Assembly: GCA_026724425.1 (NCBI GenBank)
Contig: JAIUCV010000011.1
Span: forward strand, 2,873,501-2,937,500
DNA from: Erythrophleum ivorense
Taxonomy: Eukaryota > Streptophyta > Magnoliopsida > Fabales > Fabaceae
Direction of reading: 5' to 3'
DNA length: 64,000 nt
Shown here: one piece after another, positions 48,443 through 60,673 of the stretch
Layout: each line of letters starts with the position of its first letter
Position numbering within the stretch: position 1 is the first letter of the stretch
Notes under the pieces: generated by a model
Told to the model about the DNA's origin: nothing
Seen by the model: the letters and a program-made list of their open reading frames with translations, nothing else
Database searches by the model: none
Translations under genes and position numbers: made by a program

Positions 48443-49189
48443 TCACAACGAAAATCCCACTACTGCAACACCAGCAGCAACTCCAATAATGGCCCCCCAC
48501 ATCTCATTCCTCTGTTTCAAACTCATCGCAGCAGAATCATCCGCCGGAGCCGCAGCGCCCTCCGCAGTTTTCTTCTTAGAAGCCTTAGCCTTGGCTGGCG
48601 CCGGCGCTGGTGTCGGAGCCTTGGCCTCAAAGAAATCCCGGGGAAGAAGCACCTTGTCCACTTGATACACTGCAAGCTGTTTATCCGAATACACGGTTCC
48701 ACCGACGGTGGTGTTGACAACGCCGGTCGTCATGTTGACTTGACTACCTGAACCCGTTACGTTGAGGGCCAACCGATCCGGATCCGCCCCGGCCTGTGTC
48801 CGCACAGGGTTGCTCAATGTGTCGAAATTTGAGAGGGAGACGAATGTGGGTAATATGTGGAATTGAATGAGCTCGTTCTTCTGCTGGTCGTTGAGGGAAT
48901 TGAGGAATCCCGGCTTGAGACTCGCGAAGGCATTGTCGGTTGGCGCGAATAAGGTTATGCCACCGCTTGAAGTCAAAAGCTGTGAGTTGATTTGGTTTGC
49001 CACTTGGGTTGTCTTGAGAAGACGGATCAGAGTGGTGAATCCTCCGGCTTTCTTGAGGATTCTAGTGATGTCTATCGGCGGTGACGACGGACCAGGGGCT
49101 GGAGCCGCCGCGGGTGACTGAGCTGAAGTGGTGGAAAGACAGAGTGCTAGTAGAAGAAGTGATAAGTGTTTCATCATCATCATCACCAT
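48443..49189 (-). CDS. Fasciclin-like arabinogalactan protein (FLA11/12-like), intact, single exon
   Basis: 248 residues, almost the length of Arabidopsis FLA11/FLA12, which act in secondary walls of stems. The signal peptide (MVMMMMKHLSLLLLALCLST, cleaved near AQ) is followed by a short AGP patch (SPAAAPAPGPSSPP). One FAS1 domain (about 38-185) has H1 ITLFAPTDNAF, IQFHILPTFVSLSNF and H2 LAVYQVDKVLLPRDFF. Then comes a second AGP patch (APTPAPAPAKAKASKKK) and a hydrophobic tail (AIIGVAAGVAVVGFSL) fitting a GPI signal. It is the most canonical member of the cluster. Its promoter has the -175 and distal boxes and a TATA-like box, but I saw no exact AC-I element. Confidence 0.96.
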   Translation of the reverse strand: MVMMMMKHLSLLLLALCLSTTSAQSPAAAPAPGPSSPPIDITRILKKAGGFTTLIRLLKTTQVANQINSQLLTSSGGITLFAPTDNAFASLKPGFLNSLNDQQKNELIQFHILPTFVSLSNFDTLSNPVRTQAGADPDRLALNVTGSGSQVNMTTGVVNTTVGGTVYSDKQLAVYQVDKVLLPRDFFEAKAPTPAPAPAKAKASKKKTAEGAAAPADDSAAMSLKQRNEMWGAIIGVAAGVAVVGFSL

Positions 49190-49265
49190 CTTTTAGAAAA
49201 AATGGAAGGAGAAGTGATCTGTGATCCTTGTGGTTGCAGTGAGTAGTAGGTGATGGAAGGAGGGG

Positions 49266-49272
49266 AATTTAT
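49266..49272 (-). promoter_or_regulatory. TATA-like box of the 49-kb FLA gene
   Basis: CCATAAATTCC on the minus strand about 80 bp upstream of the ATG. Confidence 0.45.
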
Positions 49273-49353
49273 GGAGGTTTGGGAAAGGGGTTATCTTAAA
49301 GTTAGGATTAAGAAAGCTTAGTAGTTAGCATATCCGGTTTTACATCATTTGAG

Positions 49354-49368
49354 AGGTGGTGCGTCAAA
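49354..49368. promoter_or_regulatory. Conserved FLA promoter box near -175
   Basis: GAGGTGGTGCGTCAA, about 172 bp upstream of the ATG at 49189; the same spacing as in the other copies. Confidence 0.5.
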
Positions 49369-49475
49369 GGATAGAGTTGATTTGAGGGGCGTAGCCAGTT
49401 GGATATTGCTTGGGAAGGAAGGTAAAACAGTGAGAGTGGGTGTGTGGCAAACAAGAACAAAAAGAGGAGCATGAT

Positions 49476-49492
49476 TGCGTAGCATTCACTTG
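49476..49492. promoter_or_regulatory. Conserved distal FLA promoter box
   Basis: GCGTAGCATTCACTTGT, a diverged form of GCGTTGCTTTCACTTG at about -295. Confidence 0.4.
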
Positions 49493-49499
49493 TTCAAGT

Positions 49500-51580
49500 T
49501 CTGAAATAGCCACACACAAAAAAAAGGGTACAAATTGCTTGCCACAATCTTAAGGAATAAGGGCATTATTTGATTTTTGCTGGACAAATTGAGAAGTTTG
49601 ATGATAAATTGTGAGTTGCGTGATGAACTCAACCCCATGGATGTTAGCCTATTACCTACGATGAGAAGCTAGCCACTTGCTCGGTGTTGATTGTCTGCGG
49701 GTCACCTCTGCCTCTTAATTAATTATGATATTAATCTCCCTTATTTCTTCTTTCTTTTTTCCTTTTTTTTTTTTAAGGTTTAGAATATGATTACAAGCTT
49801 TTTTGCTTTAGCAGAGTAAAAATTTCTTCCTTGTCCGGATTTGTAGGCCATGTTCATTTTGATCAAGAGTTTTATCCTATAAAAAAGAGTATTTATTGCT
49901 AACTGCTTTTCTATTCCTTTTTCTTTAGGTAAGGAGTTTGGGTGTGATTTCTTTTGTTTTTGTTTTTTTTTGGGAGGAGGGGGGGGGGGGGAGAATCAGC
50001 AATGGATTAGTTTTGGTTTAATTTGGTTATCTTATTGAATAGTTGAAATTTTCATCCAATTAATTTAGTAATTTTGGAAAAATCGATTTATTCCAATCTT
50101 GTTTGATTTGGATTGAATTGGATGATAGATTTAAAAAATAATAATAGAATTTCAAAATTTTAACATTAAATATTTTTTTATTCTCAACCATAAATAAATA
50201 TTTTCAATAACAAAATTCGCATTAAGATTATTTCAACGCAATTTTAAATTTAAGCTAACTATAAACAAGTTAAGATTTAGAGTTAGATATTAAATATATA
50301 GATATATTATTAATTATTCATTTATAATATATAGGATTTGAATATTATATAATTCTAATCAGTTGTTTGGTTCAGTTATGAAATCGATTTTGTCAAATTT
50401 CCATCCAATTAATTGGTTTTGATCCAATTGATAAAGTTGACATCAGGTCTTACTGGGTTTGCTCAAGCCTGGTATAAGATAATAAAAATTACCATTAAAT
50501 GTAAGATACCTGGGTTGAAACTAAACTGACACTTTAACTCTCGTGGACTTGACCTTACACATTCCCACCGTTGTTTCGGTCCAAAGCTATGGCAATTCCA
50601 TCGCGGCTTGTTATTTGATAATTCTAGTGCTTGTAAAAGCTGTTCGGAGGTTCAGCTCAAGCCGTAGGTGCTCATTCCATTCTGAAAATGGGATAGCGAC
50701 AGATTTTATGTACTTCCCAGGCGAAGACTTAAGATACTCAAACCTTGTTTGGTAAAAGAATGAAAAATTTTTGAATTAAAAAATAATTTTATAAATAAAT
50801 AATAATCTTCGTATTTATATTTAAAAATAAAAAAATAAAAAAATATTTAATAATAATAATAAGAGCATAATCAATATCTACCATGATTACAAACGTGCCC
50901 TCATTTCCATTCAGAACACTAGTTTGTTACTGATAGTAGGCGGCGTCATCGACAGCATACACCTTTTTCAACAAAGCAGAGTTTCTAAATATATTACCAT
51001 ATAAGGCAAAAAAAGACAATGTATAGCATCAGACAACCAAATGTACTCATTTTTTAGAACTGTGAAACCTAGAAAATTACAGCATTGGCTCCATTGTACA
51101 ATCAATATTTCAAAACCAAAGCTTTGCTTTACAAAAGGATAAATATCGATGCCTACGGTCAACATCTTCAAGTCATCTCCATAAAACACCACCCTTATTA
51201 AAGATAACATCAAGAAAAACAAACGCTGAACACTGGAGTGATCTAACATAGCACATCCGTATATCATTATTGAGGACCAATAAAATGTATTGTCACACAA
51301 CTACTTTGCGGTTCAATAGACCAGTGACCATGTGAATAAACTTCGTCTTCAATGAAACATGCATCTACGCCCATCATATGATCACAAGTATACGTAGTCA
51401 CTGAAAAAGAATAAAAAGATTAGCCCATGGGACTTTGAAAGTGATATAAGAAATGAATCCACTAAACAAATGTAAAATAAGTAATGCATCCTCACCAGGA
51501 TGCATATTTTCCATGCACAAAACGTGAGAAGATTGGATAAATTATGTGGTTGGATTCTCCATTAGCATGCTTTACAATTT
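49500..51580. other. Spacer between FLA and DPB3-1 genes
   Basis: No gene recognised. There is a G run near 49974-49991. A stretch at about 50010-50450 has repeated CATCCAATTAATT-like text and may be an old MITE. The last few hundred bases are the 3' UTR side of the DPB3-1-like gene. Confidence 0.4.
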
Positions 51581-54008
51581 CTAACCAACATTCATACTGG
51601 AATTTCTCTCCCTTAATGCATCCTCCGCTTTTAGTTTCTCAGGAACAAAATCTGAACAAGCAAAAGCAACATAAACAGCCTTGTAAATTAAAGCAAAGTA
51701 AATACTAAGAACCTAAACTTTCAGATATTAGTATAGGTATATTACAGTAAGGATAGCACTGGGATAGGAATAAAAACTACCTGAAAGAAAGTCGTATCTG
51801 CTCTGCTTACTAACAACAGATGCTGAAAAGAAAAACAGGCGTCTTAACAGCAACTTGATAATGTTTAATGACATAAATGCACATGAATGCATGCACACAA
51901 ACATGCACAAATATCGATTTCAATGAATAAGAAAAAAAAATATTTCTATGGTGCTTTTGAGCCGCCTAAAGAGTTGAGTTATGACATTACTAAAATTTAT
52001 GATGGTGAATGTTTTAGGTTTCAGAACAGCCAAAAACAATTTTAGGTTTGCTTTATTGAGCTTTTGACCTCACACTCCATCTCACCTTCACTCCTTATCA
52101 ATAGGCTACAATGAAAAATCAATAAAACTAAAGGCTTGTAGCGAATTGAGAGATGGTACCAAATTCATGGAATCATGGGTGAGAATGTGATTTCTCTCTT
52201 CTCTCTTGACCCTCGTTGTCCTTTTTCTTCTTTTTTTTTTTTTGCATAAAAGGTTGCTGCTAATATTTCCCTTACTAAGAGTTGGCAATCACCGCTATAG
52301 CTTCAAAGGACAAAGTAATCTGAAGAAGAGCAGTTGTTCCTTCAAATAGATGAAGTTGAATGATTTTACTATAACTTCATACCATTTAGATCTAGCCTAA
52401 ATCAGTTTCAATTTTCTGTTTCCCAGAACCAAGGGATGGTGATGAATCCATGGCTGTGGCCAGATATGCTTCCGCACAGTTAATTGGTTCCACTAGGGAT
52501 ATGCAGATGGAATGCAAGCAACAGTTAGAGAGCAGATGTCATTTAATTACCGTATAGAAGAAACATTCAAGAAGAGAGATCTAACTGAAGGTTTCTAGAT
52601 GATTAAATCTACATTCTTTGGAGAGAACTTAAACTATCTACTATTGATGGATTTGATATGACATAGCGGTTTAACTATGATCTCTATTACAAGATCGGTA
52701 CAATATCCTTAATTATAGAATAGGGTCAGATTTTGCCAGTTATTTCAAAAGACCTTGGTACACAGAACCATCCAACCTTAGTCTCAAAGTATGAACTACG
52801 AATATTAGGTTTGCCTATCCCTCTCCTCCCATTCCCCACCCAAAAAAAGAGAATCATCCCTGAACAACAAGTGATAAGGAATTTTACTTGGGTAGATCAA
52901 CTTCAGAGTAGAAGGCGAGCCTTGGCGTAACGATAAGATTGTCGTTGAGTGACTTGTAGGTCACGGGTTCAAATTGAGAACAGCCTCTCTGTACAAAATT
53001 AAGGGTAAAGCTGCGTACATTTACCCTCCCTAAACCCCATCTAGTGAGAGCCTCGTGTGGGCCACCCTTTTTTAGTTCAACTTCAGAGTACGTAAGAAGA
53101 AAGTAAAATTATATGTCTAATAATTTAAAAACAAATGTTTATAATTTTCTAAATAGAATAAAACAATCTAGATCCCATTGTTCTTAAAAGAGACACAAAT
53201 ATTAATTATGCTATAATCTTTGGAAGGAAGAATAAGGCCTTTGGACCATAACAACTCAACAGAAATGGTCAACAGCTATGAATAATTAGTAAGAGAGGAA
53301 GATTACATAGGTGTTTGTAAGCAAGAGATTTCTTTCGATCCCGAACACAAGAGTCATAAGTGTCCCGTGTAAATTGTTCAAGGAACATTCCCTGCAACCA
53401 GAATTGGCAATTAGGGTGGCTCCATAAAATGTTGAGCACAACATTACCTAACAACTTTTAATATTTGAATAACAAACAACAATAGCTCAAATACACCAGT
53501 TCAAAGTTATGAACTGTACAATCAGAGCTGAGAATTAAAGGATAAACAAATAAGAAAAGGCAAAAAAATTTACGGTGGCTTTGTTGATGACAAATACGGC
53601 TTCCTGGGAAATACGCAAATCAAGATCTTGGCCCCTAATTATTGTCCGTATACGATTCATCGGAAATGCATTGCCTTTGGCGTCTACTTTCCCCTCAGCT
53701 TGATCTTCGTCATCATCTTTCATTCCCTTGACTTTCCCTCTTTTGGGATGCGTTCCACTGGTTCGCCCATTTGTGATCTCAGTCTTGTCTTCCTCTTCTG
53801 CTTCTTCATGGGACTCGGTGGTGGAAGTTGGAACAATGATCACTTTATCTTCCTTCCCATCACAATTGCTAAGTTTTTTCTTCTTATTGCTCTTCTTTTT
53901 CTTGTCTAAGTGTTTCTCCTTTCTGGGCTTAGTGGCTTCACTCGCCGTTTTGGAGCTTTCTGCAACTTTGCTTTTCTTTTCTGTCTTCGAATTTTTGGAC
54001 GAAGCCAT
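51581..54008 (-). CDS. NF-YC10: DPB3-1/NF-YC10-like histone-fold protein (DNA polymerase epsilon/NF-YC family), four exons, complete
   Basis: Exons are 54008-53574, 53391-53307, 51822-51781 and 51651-51581; all introns are GT-AG and the phases fit. They total 633 nt, or 210 residues. The N-terminal half is a highly charged Lys/Glu/Asp-rich tail. The histone fold begins FPMNRIRTIIRGQDLDLRIS at residue 115, continues QEAVFVINKAT|GMFLEQFTRDTYDS, then VRDRKKSLAYKHL|SSVVSKQSRYDFLSD, and ends FVPEKLKAEDALRERN. In Arabidopsis the similar protein DPB3-1/NF-YC10 pairs with NF-YB and DREB2A in heat-stress transcription, and related subunits belong to DNA polymerase epsilon. Intron 2 (1484 nt) holds an Au-like SINE. 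Exon 3 is only 42 nt and easy to miss. The KHLSSVVS...RY.FL.D..PEKLKAE..L pattern makes the assignment strong; orthology itself is inferred. Confidence 0.92.
52911..53073 (+). mobile_element. Au-like tRNA-derived SINE in an intron
   Basis: Begins GAAGGCGAGCCTTGGCGTAA, with a B-box-like GGTCACGGGTTCAAAT, AGCTGCGTACATTTACC and a GGGCCACCC end. Target duplication of 17 bp with one mismatch: AG[A/T]TCAACTTCAGAGTA at 52894-52910 and 53074-53090. It sits inside intron 2 of the DPB3-1-like gene, antisense to it. It belongs to the same family as 768-930 but is an independent insertion. Confidence 0.9.
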
Positions 54009-55166
54009 TGAGTCCCACCCCCAGCAAGGGTTTTCAGTATTTCGGTCTGAAGCTGAAGCTCAATTCTCTCTCTCTTCTTCTTTTTTTCTTAACAACAACT
54101 ATTTTGGGCTATTTAGAATTGAGCTCGTTATTGGACTGGCTCCAAGACATCGTTGAGCGGCCCGTGAAGTTGTCTTCCTTTGTTTTTTTCGGCTGCTTGT
54201 GATCTACCTTAATTCTTACGCTAATGTTTAGATAGGGAAAGTATATTTTATCTCCGAATTATAATCTAATCATAATATTAATATTTAATTTTAAAATATA
54301 ACACTTTGCTTTCATAACTATCATCCAACGTAAAACTATTAATTCTATGTTATATTTAGTGTATAATAATTACATCACTAATAAAAATTGATTATTGAAT
54401 ATTCAAAAAATGATTTATTGTGTTTTTTGTTAAAAAATGATTTTTTTTTCAAACGGATAATAATAACTTTTTTTCAAAACATAGTAAAAGTTGACTTTCA
54501 AAGGTTTAAAAGTCAGCGTTTATATATTACGTAGTTATGAAATGTTAAATTTAATAAATGAAAATTTGTTTTCACTTTTATGATAGTTTAGGGAAGATAA
54601 AATGTTATTTTTTAAAATTTAGGTATCAATATTTTAATTAGAACATAGTTCGGGGAATAAAATGTAATTCTCTCAATTATTTATTTAGTTCTTATAATTT
54701 GTATGAGTTTTGAATTTGGTTCTTATATATATCTTTTTTAGATCGATCATTATTGTTTTCATTTTAAATTTGGTTTACCATGTTCAGATCTACTGTGACT
54801 TTAAAGCTAACACAATAGGTGAATTGTTGATGCGTGACTAGAAGGTATTAACATAGGCTTAAAAATTATTTTATTTGATCTAAAATATAAGTTATTTTTA
54901 ATATATTTATAATTTTAAAAAAAATTAGTTATATTTTTAAATTTTTTAAATATTACATGTCTTACCTCTATTATCAATACAGTTATTGTCATTACATGAA
55001 TGATTTTAATACAGCTGTTATCATTAAATAAAAAATATTATAAAAAAATAATATCATTAGAGATTTTGACTAAAAAATATTGAAACAAATTCTAAATTCA
55101 TTTCATGCATAATCAAAAATCTTATTTTCTATGATACAATATGTATTATTATTATTTTAATATAAA
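54009..55166. other. Spacer upstream of the DPB3-1 gene
   Basis: The first 150-200 bp are the promoter/5' UTR of the minus-strand gene; the rest is AT-rich with no open frame of interest. Confidence 0.4.
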
Positions 55167-55203
55167 GGGTCACGGTTGCTATAAAACTGTGACCCCCTTT
55201 TTT

Positions 55204-55229
55204 AATAATAATAATAATAATAATAATAA
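55204..55229. repeat. (TAA)n microsatellite in the left arm of the foldback element
   Basis: About eight to nine TAA/AAT units; the right arm has only about four. Confidence 0.8.
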
Positions 55230-55679
55230 GTAAATGGGTTACAATTTCTAAGCAAATATGCCTTTTTTTAATTTAATTTTTTTAAAATTTTGATTTATTT
55301 GATTTTTATATAATAAATATAATTTTAAAATTTTACTTATTATTTTTAGATATATCAATATAAATATTGTATAAATAAACACATTACAAAATTAATATGA
55401 ATATCAATCATAATGATTTAAATATAATAAAAATTGAAGATATTATAAACAAATAATAAATAAGTAGTTTAAAAAATTAAATGTCAATCCGAACCTTTTT
55501 TTATTCTTAATGAAATGTATTCCAGCGACATTAAGCTTGAATATTCAAAGGAAAAGAAAAAGGTTGCATTTGGAGTGTGTAATCTATAAGTTTTTGAAAT
55601 TTAAACTACAAAAAATTTAAAGAATTGGTATTAGAAGAAACAGACCAATCTATAAGGGTAGTACCATAAAAATGTTTGT

Positions 55680-55825
55680 AGAGAAGAACCTCTATTTGAG
55701 AGTCTTGCAGAATCAATAGACAGAGTCTTCAAGAAGAATTTCCAAACTAAGGTGATTTCAGCATAAGCTGCAAGTCTAATGATAAATTTGACAAAGTTGA
55801 AGGCCACATTATTACCAATGAAAGA
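55680..55825 (-). pseudogene. Possible RNase H-like retroelement fragment inside the foldback element
   Basis: One minus-strand frame reads FIGNNVAFNFVKFIIRLAAY, then TLVWKFFLKTLSIDSARLSN. This resembles the last part of the RNase H domain found in plant non-LTR retroelements and related nuclease proteins (an R/G-x-NNVAHxLA helix, then a Trp and a short tail). It is short, and the identification rests on pattern only. Confidence 0.3.
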
Positions 55826-57012
55826 AAAGCCCTTACAAGGAAAAACACAAACAGAAAAGAAGCATGTAATAACCTAGCAATTTGGAAATTTGAAATAAAA
55901 GGAGAAATTAAAACAAATAAAGAAATAAGAAAATAAATGCAGAAATAAATAATAATTGAATTAAGAGAATTGTAATAACTCAATCAAATGAGATTTTGAA
56001 ATAATAAGAATTTATCTAATATCAGTAATAATAATTTAAACAAATAATAAATTGAACTTAAAAAAGTTAAGATTAATTAAACAATTCACAACAACCTAAA
56101 AAAATTGAGAGGGATTTGTCAAATAAAATAATTAGTATAAAAAAAACTTAATTGAGTTCAAATTTAATATTTTTTAAATATATTTCTTTAATTTTCTTTT
56201 TTTAAGCCTATTTCCTTTATGTTTTTCCACTTTTTCAATATATATATATATATATATATATCTTCCGGATTCTTAGGTGCTGCCATGTGACTCTTTTTAT
56301 TTTTTGTTTCACAGTAATCACACTTATCCCACACACTGTAAACACTATTCCATTGACACTGTAAACACTACTTCTTCATATTTTAACTAAAATATGAAGA
56401 AAGAAAGTAATAAAAATGGTAACTAAAATAAAAATTGTAACATTTTTTTTTTCATATTTTAGTTATAATTTTCATTATTTTAATATTAAATTCAATATTA
56501 CTTAACAAGCATACTTAATTAGTCATTAAATTTGTTATTACATTTTTTAAATTTATTACTAATTATTAAATTTTAAAAAAATTAAAATTAATTTCTTCTA
56601 AAAGTATTTTATTTTTCTTCAAATATTTTACCATGTTTAAAAGAATTGTTATTTAATTTTTCTTAAACAATACTCTTTCATTGTTCTAAAATAATTGTAT
56701 TTTTTAATCTTTTTATCAAGTTTCAATTATTTTACATTTAATTTGTTTAAACTACTTATCTATTATTTTTTATAATATCTTCAATTTTTTATTATACTTA
56801 AATCATTATGATTGATATTCATATTAAGTTTTTAATGTGTTTATTTATACAATATTTATATTAATACATCTAATAATAATAATAAGTAAAATATAAAAAA
56901 TTTAAATTTTGAAAATTGTATTATTATATAAAAATAAATTAAATTAAAAAGTAAAAATAAAAGTTTAAATTAAAAAAAGGAGTCACAGTTGCTTACTTAG
57001 AACCGTGACCCC

Positions 57013-59162
57013 ATATATTTAAAAAAAAATTATGTATTGTATCCCAAAAAAAAAAATTTAATTATGCATTGGGTGAATTTAGAATTTACTCTAATATTTT
57101 TGAGTCAAAATCTCTAATTATCATTAAGTGACTTACATTTTAAAAAAAAAATTAAATAATTTATATTTTAGATCGGATAAAATATATATTTAGTTCTCAT
57201 AATTTGTTTAGATTTTTAATTTGACCCTGTGAGCTTTTTCTATTATTATTTTTGAATCAATTCTTACATTTAAATTTGGTCTATAATATTTAAATCCATA
57301 TTATGAGACTGTAACCTTAAAATTCGGTAGATTAACGTGATGTGTCATGATCACGTACATTATAGATAAGAAATTTGACGTGGAACAGAAAAACAACAAG
57401 TGGCAAACTAGGAGTCTTTCGTTAGAACTCATGTGCCAAGAGGAAGCAACGAAGCACACATCCATGAATGAATGATGCCCCTACCAACCATTTCTCTGCA
57501 TTCTTGAATGACCCAACCATCACGGCTGATGTGCCTCTAAGGACCTACCCATGTGTGCCTAAATCAATATTAATATATATTATACAAATATAAGAAGTTC
57601 ATATTCTTTATCGATTTTGAATCAGTATTAATTCTTTTTTATTTCAAGTTCCATATCATATTTCTTTGGGCATTTTTTTTTAAATCCTATGTTTTTTATT
57701 AGATTAAAGCATAAATTTTTCGTGCAAACTACACAAGATCCAATACTAATTACAGCTAATAATATTCAATTCACAAACAAAATCAGTTTGGGATCAAAAT
57801 GCAAGGAAAAAAAAAGTCTATCTCAACAATGAATCAATGTGTCCCAATTGTAAAATAGAATAATTAAAAAAAAAGTTTAGCAATCTTTTGTCACTTAGGT
57901 ACGACAGAAGTGAAAGCAAAATCAATCACATTAAAGTCAACAAATCAACAACACAGTTCAATCATTTGGAAAAAAATAAAAAAAATTTCATGATTACTCA
58001 TTTTAAAAAGATTTCATAGCGCATAATCTTTGAACGAATCTCTTTTGTTCCTCAATCAAATTTGCTTTTATACATGCTTTTTACGTCAAAATATAAAATA
58101 TAAACGCTATGAATATAAAATATAAAATATACTAGTAACTAACGTATTTAAAATGTTCATAATTACATATTATTATTATATAAAAAAGTACATATTATTA
58201 TTATTATTGGTAACTAGTAACAAATTATTTTTGAAACATTTCAAAATCATTATTAGTACAATAAAAAAATAGTTGTCAATTACACTAATGCACTTACACC
58301 ACTAGCGTGAATCATAAAATTCATCATTGAAGTTTTACTTTGATCACAATCATTAATTGATTGAATTATTAGATCCACTTGACCTTTCACTACTAAAATC
58401 TACAAGAATCAATTGTTAGTTTACCCTAATTTAATATATATATTAAGTCGATTTTTCTTAAAAGTCCATACCTCATAGCAACGCAAGCCCCAGATACAAT
58501 TAAACATCCATAGTATCATTAGCTGACCATGAATGCACCACTCTAAATGCCAAATCCTTGTGTTCTCCCTCTTTGTCCCTTACGAATTTTCCATCTTGTC
58601 TTCTAAGTCCAAGCATGAGCAAATCTTTATAGCCCACTTCTCTCGCACTTTTCAGTTCTCACCATCGCAATTTCTGACAAATTAGGAATACCACCATTTC
58701 CCTGTGTTACCAAACACCCAGTCTTTCCACCTTAAATTCATTCCCAAACAAAACCAATACTCCCTCTTAGCAAGCACACAAACAAATATTAAGATAGGAT
58801 AAACGATATATTTTAAGAATAAACTTTTAAACTAACAATATATTAATAGAGATTAAATTAACACACTTACCGGTTGTCACTTGCTACGGACTTCATACTA
58901 TGTTCAGAAGTGACAATCATACCAATATTATATATTGCACATATGGAACATATGATTGCTTGTATAAATTTGCAAAGAGTCAATCACTTTACTTACAGCT
59001 ACATCACTCTATATTTGTTCCCTTTCTTTTCTTATTTTTACCCCATTTTTCATCTTTCTTCTTACTTAGGCCATTCTAAAGTTCTCGGTTTTCCCTCGTG
59101 TATTTGGGCCAAGCCAAAGTTAATTATGTGTAATACTGATAGTTAAAAAGTTACATGTTTCT

Positions 59163-59197
<35 letters not shown>

Positions 59198-60673
59198 CAT
59201 CACTAACTTTTAAGAATTTATAATTACTTCTTATAAGCACTTTTGTTAACTTCAATGCAAATATATAAGTAAAAATACAAAACATCTGTCAGGAATTTTT
59301 TGGAGGTGAGGTTTTAAAAAAACTTATTTATTTATTTTAACGAGACAATGCTTTTGTTTAGGGGCACAACACATAATGTTGTGTTTTCTAATATTATAAA
59401 GAATTTATATCCAACAAAACATATGTACTAAAAAAATTTAATATTAATAAAACTTCAAAATTTGAAGCAAAATATTTCAAAAGTGATAGCAATGCCATCG
59501 AGTTTTAACTTTTCGAATACATTTTTCAAATATTTAATAATAATGGAAAAAGTATAGCATATGAATATAATATTTTTAGTATTGTAGCATTTGAATTATT
59601 AATTTTTTTTTTGATTGTAGCATCTTGATATAAGAGCTGGATAATATATATATTTTTTATAATTAACAAAAAATACATGTTTTAATTATATATAATTTAG
59701 TGTATAAATGATATATGTTTTACTTATTAATTTCTAAATTTTAAAGATACACATTTTAGTTTCTTGAAGTTTTAGAATCACTATCCATTAATCCTTAAAA
59801 GATATACGGAATGGATATTAATGAATAATAAGTCAGAAAATTCTAAAAATTAAATAATATTTTTTTTAAATTTAAAGATAAAATAATTAAGAATTCATCT
59901 TCCACAAACTAAACTGCATATTTTAATGTTAGATTTTAAATAGTTAACACATGTATTTTTAATATAGATTTCAAGTAGTTAAAACATGTATGAACAAAAA
60001 TTATATATCTCGCAATTTACCATGTTTCTTACTGAACGCAATACAATATAACCATCTCTTTGGTTGATGGACTTACTCCCTGATATAGTTGTATTTTATG
60101 TACACAATACAGCTCCCTCTCTGAACAAGTGTGTTTCATAGGTGTTCAGATCCTTGGTATTCAATAGAGTAAATGCATAGCTTGTAACTAAAAACAACGT
60201 TAAAAGCCCGCAATCTTCTTCTCCAATTGTGACTGCAGAGATTCATTGCAAGACTTTCTCCTTAAAATAAGCCGAAGCAGTAACCGAGTAAGCTCAGAAG
60301 CTGCAACCTCTGCTAGAAGAGGACAACAAAAGGAAGATGGCGTGCCCTTCCTTTTCCATTTTTTGATTCCCATCTCATTTCCAAGTTCTTAAAGCAACTA
60401 AGCAACAACATTTGCATTTACACGCATTGCGTAACAAATAGGGAAGTAGCAGATTAAGCGAAGCATTCTTTGTGAAACCAAGTTTGTACAGGAAAAGCAA
60501 TCCATTGTAACTGTTTCCCAAACATATTTTCTCTTGCCAATTGCTTCACGGAAAAAGTGTGCGCTTTCTGGGCCTTTTAAATACAAGAAGCAAAAGCGAA
60601 AGGGGATCATTCTTCATTCTCATTCCCCTTTGTGGGACTTGGTGTTTGGTTCTCTCGGAAACCCAAAAAGGTG
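57013..60673. other. Spacer upstream of the beta-galactosidase gene
   Basis: No gene recognised in about 3.6 kb of AT-rich sequence. There is an ATT/TTA microsatellite at 59166-59195. The last 400-500 bp are the likely promoter and 5' UTR of the GH35 gene. Confidence 0.45.
59166..59195. repeat. (ATT)n microsatellite
   Basis: About ten uninterrupted ATT/TTA units. Confidence 0.9.

Larger units (their letters stand above)
55167..57012. mobile_element. Foldback/MULE-like element with terminal inverted repeats of about 300 bp
   Basis: The left arm (55167 to about 55484) matches the reverse complement of the right arm (about 56733-57012) over nearly its whole length, including ATAAATATTGTATAAATAAA and GAATATCAATCATAATGATT. 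The termini read GGGTCACGGTT from both sides. Each terminus contains its own small palindrome (GGTCACGGTT...AACTGTGACC). A TAA microsatellite expanded in the left arm. The middle (1.2 kb) has no intact gene. G-starting ends and long arms suggest a MULE; no 9-bp target duplication could be recognised in the AT-rich flanks. Confidence 0.8.

Noticed and set aside
50543..50755. 70-codon plus-strand ORF
   Set aside because: No motif, no supporting splice sites, in a spacer with old repeat-like text.
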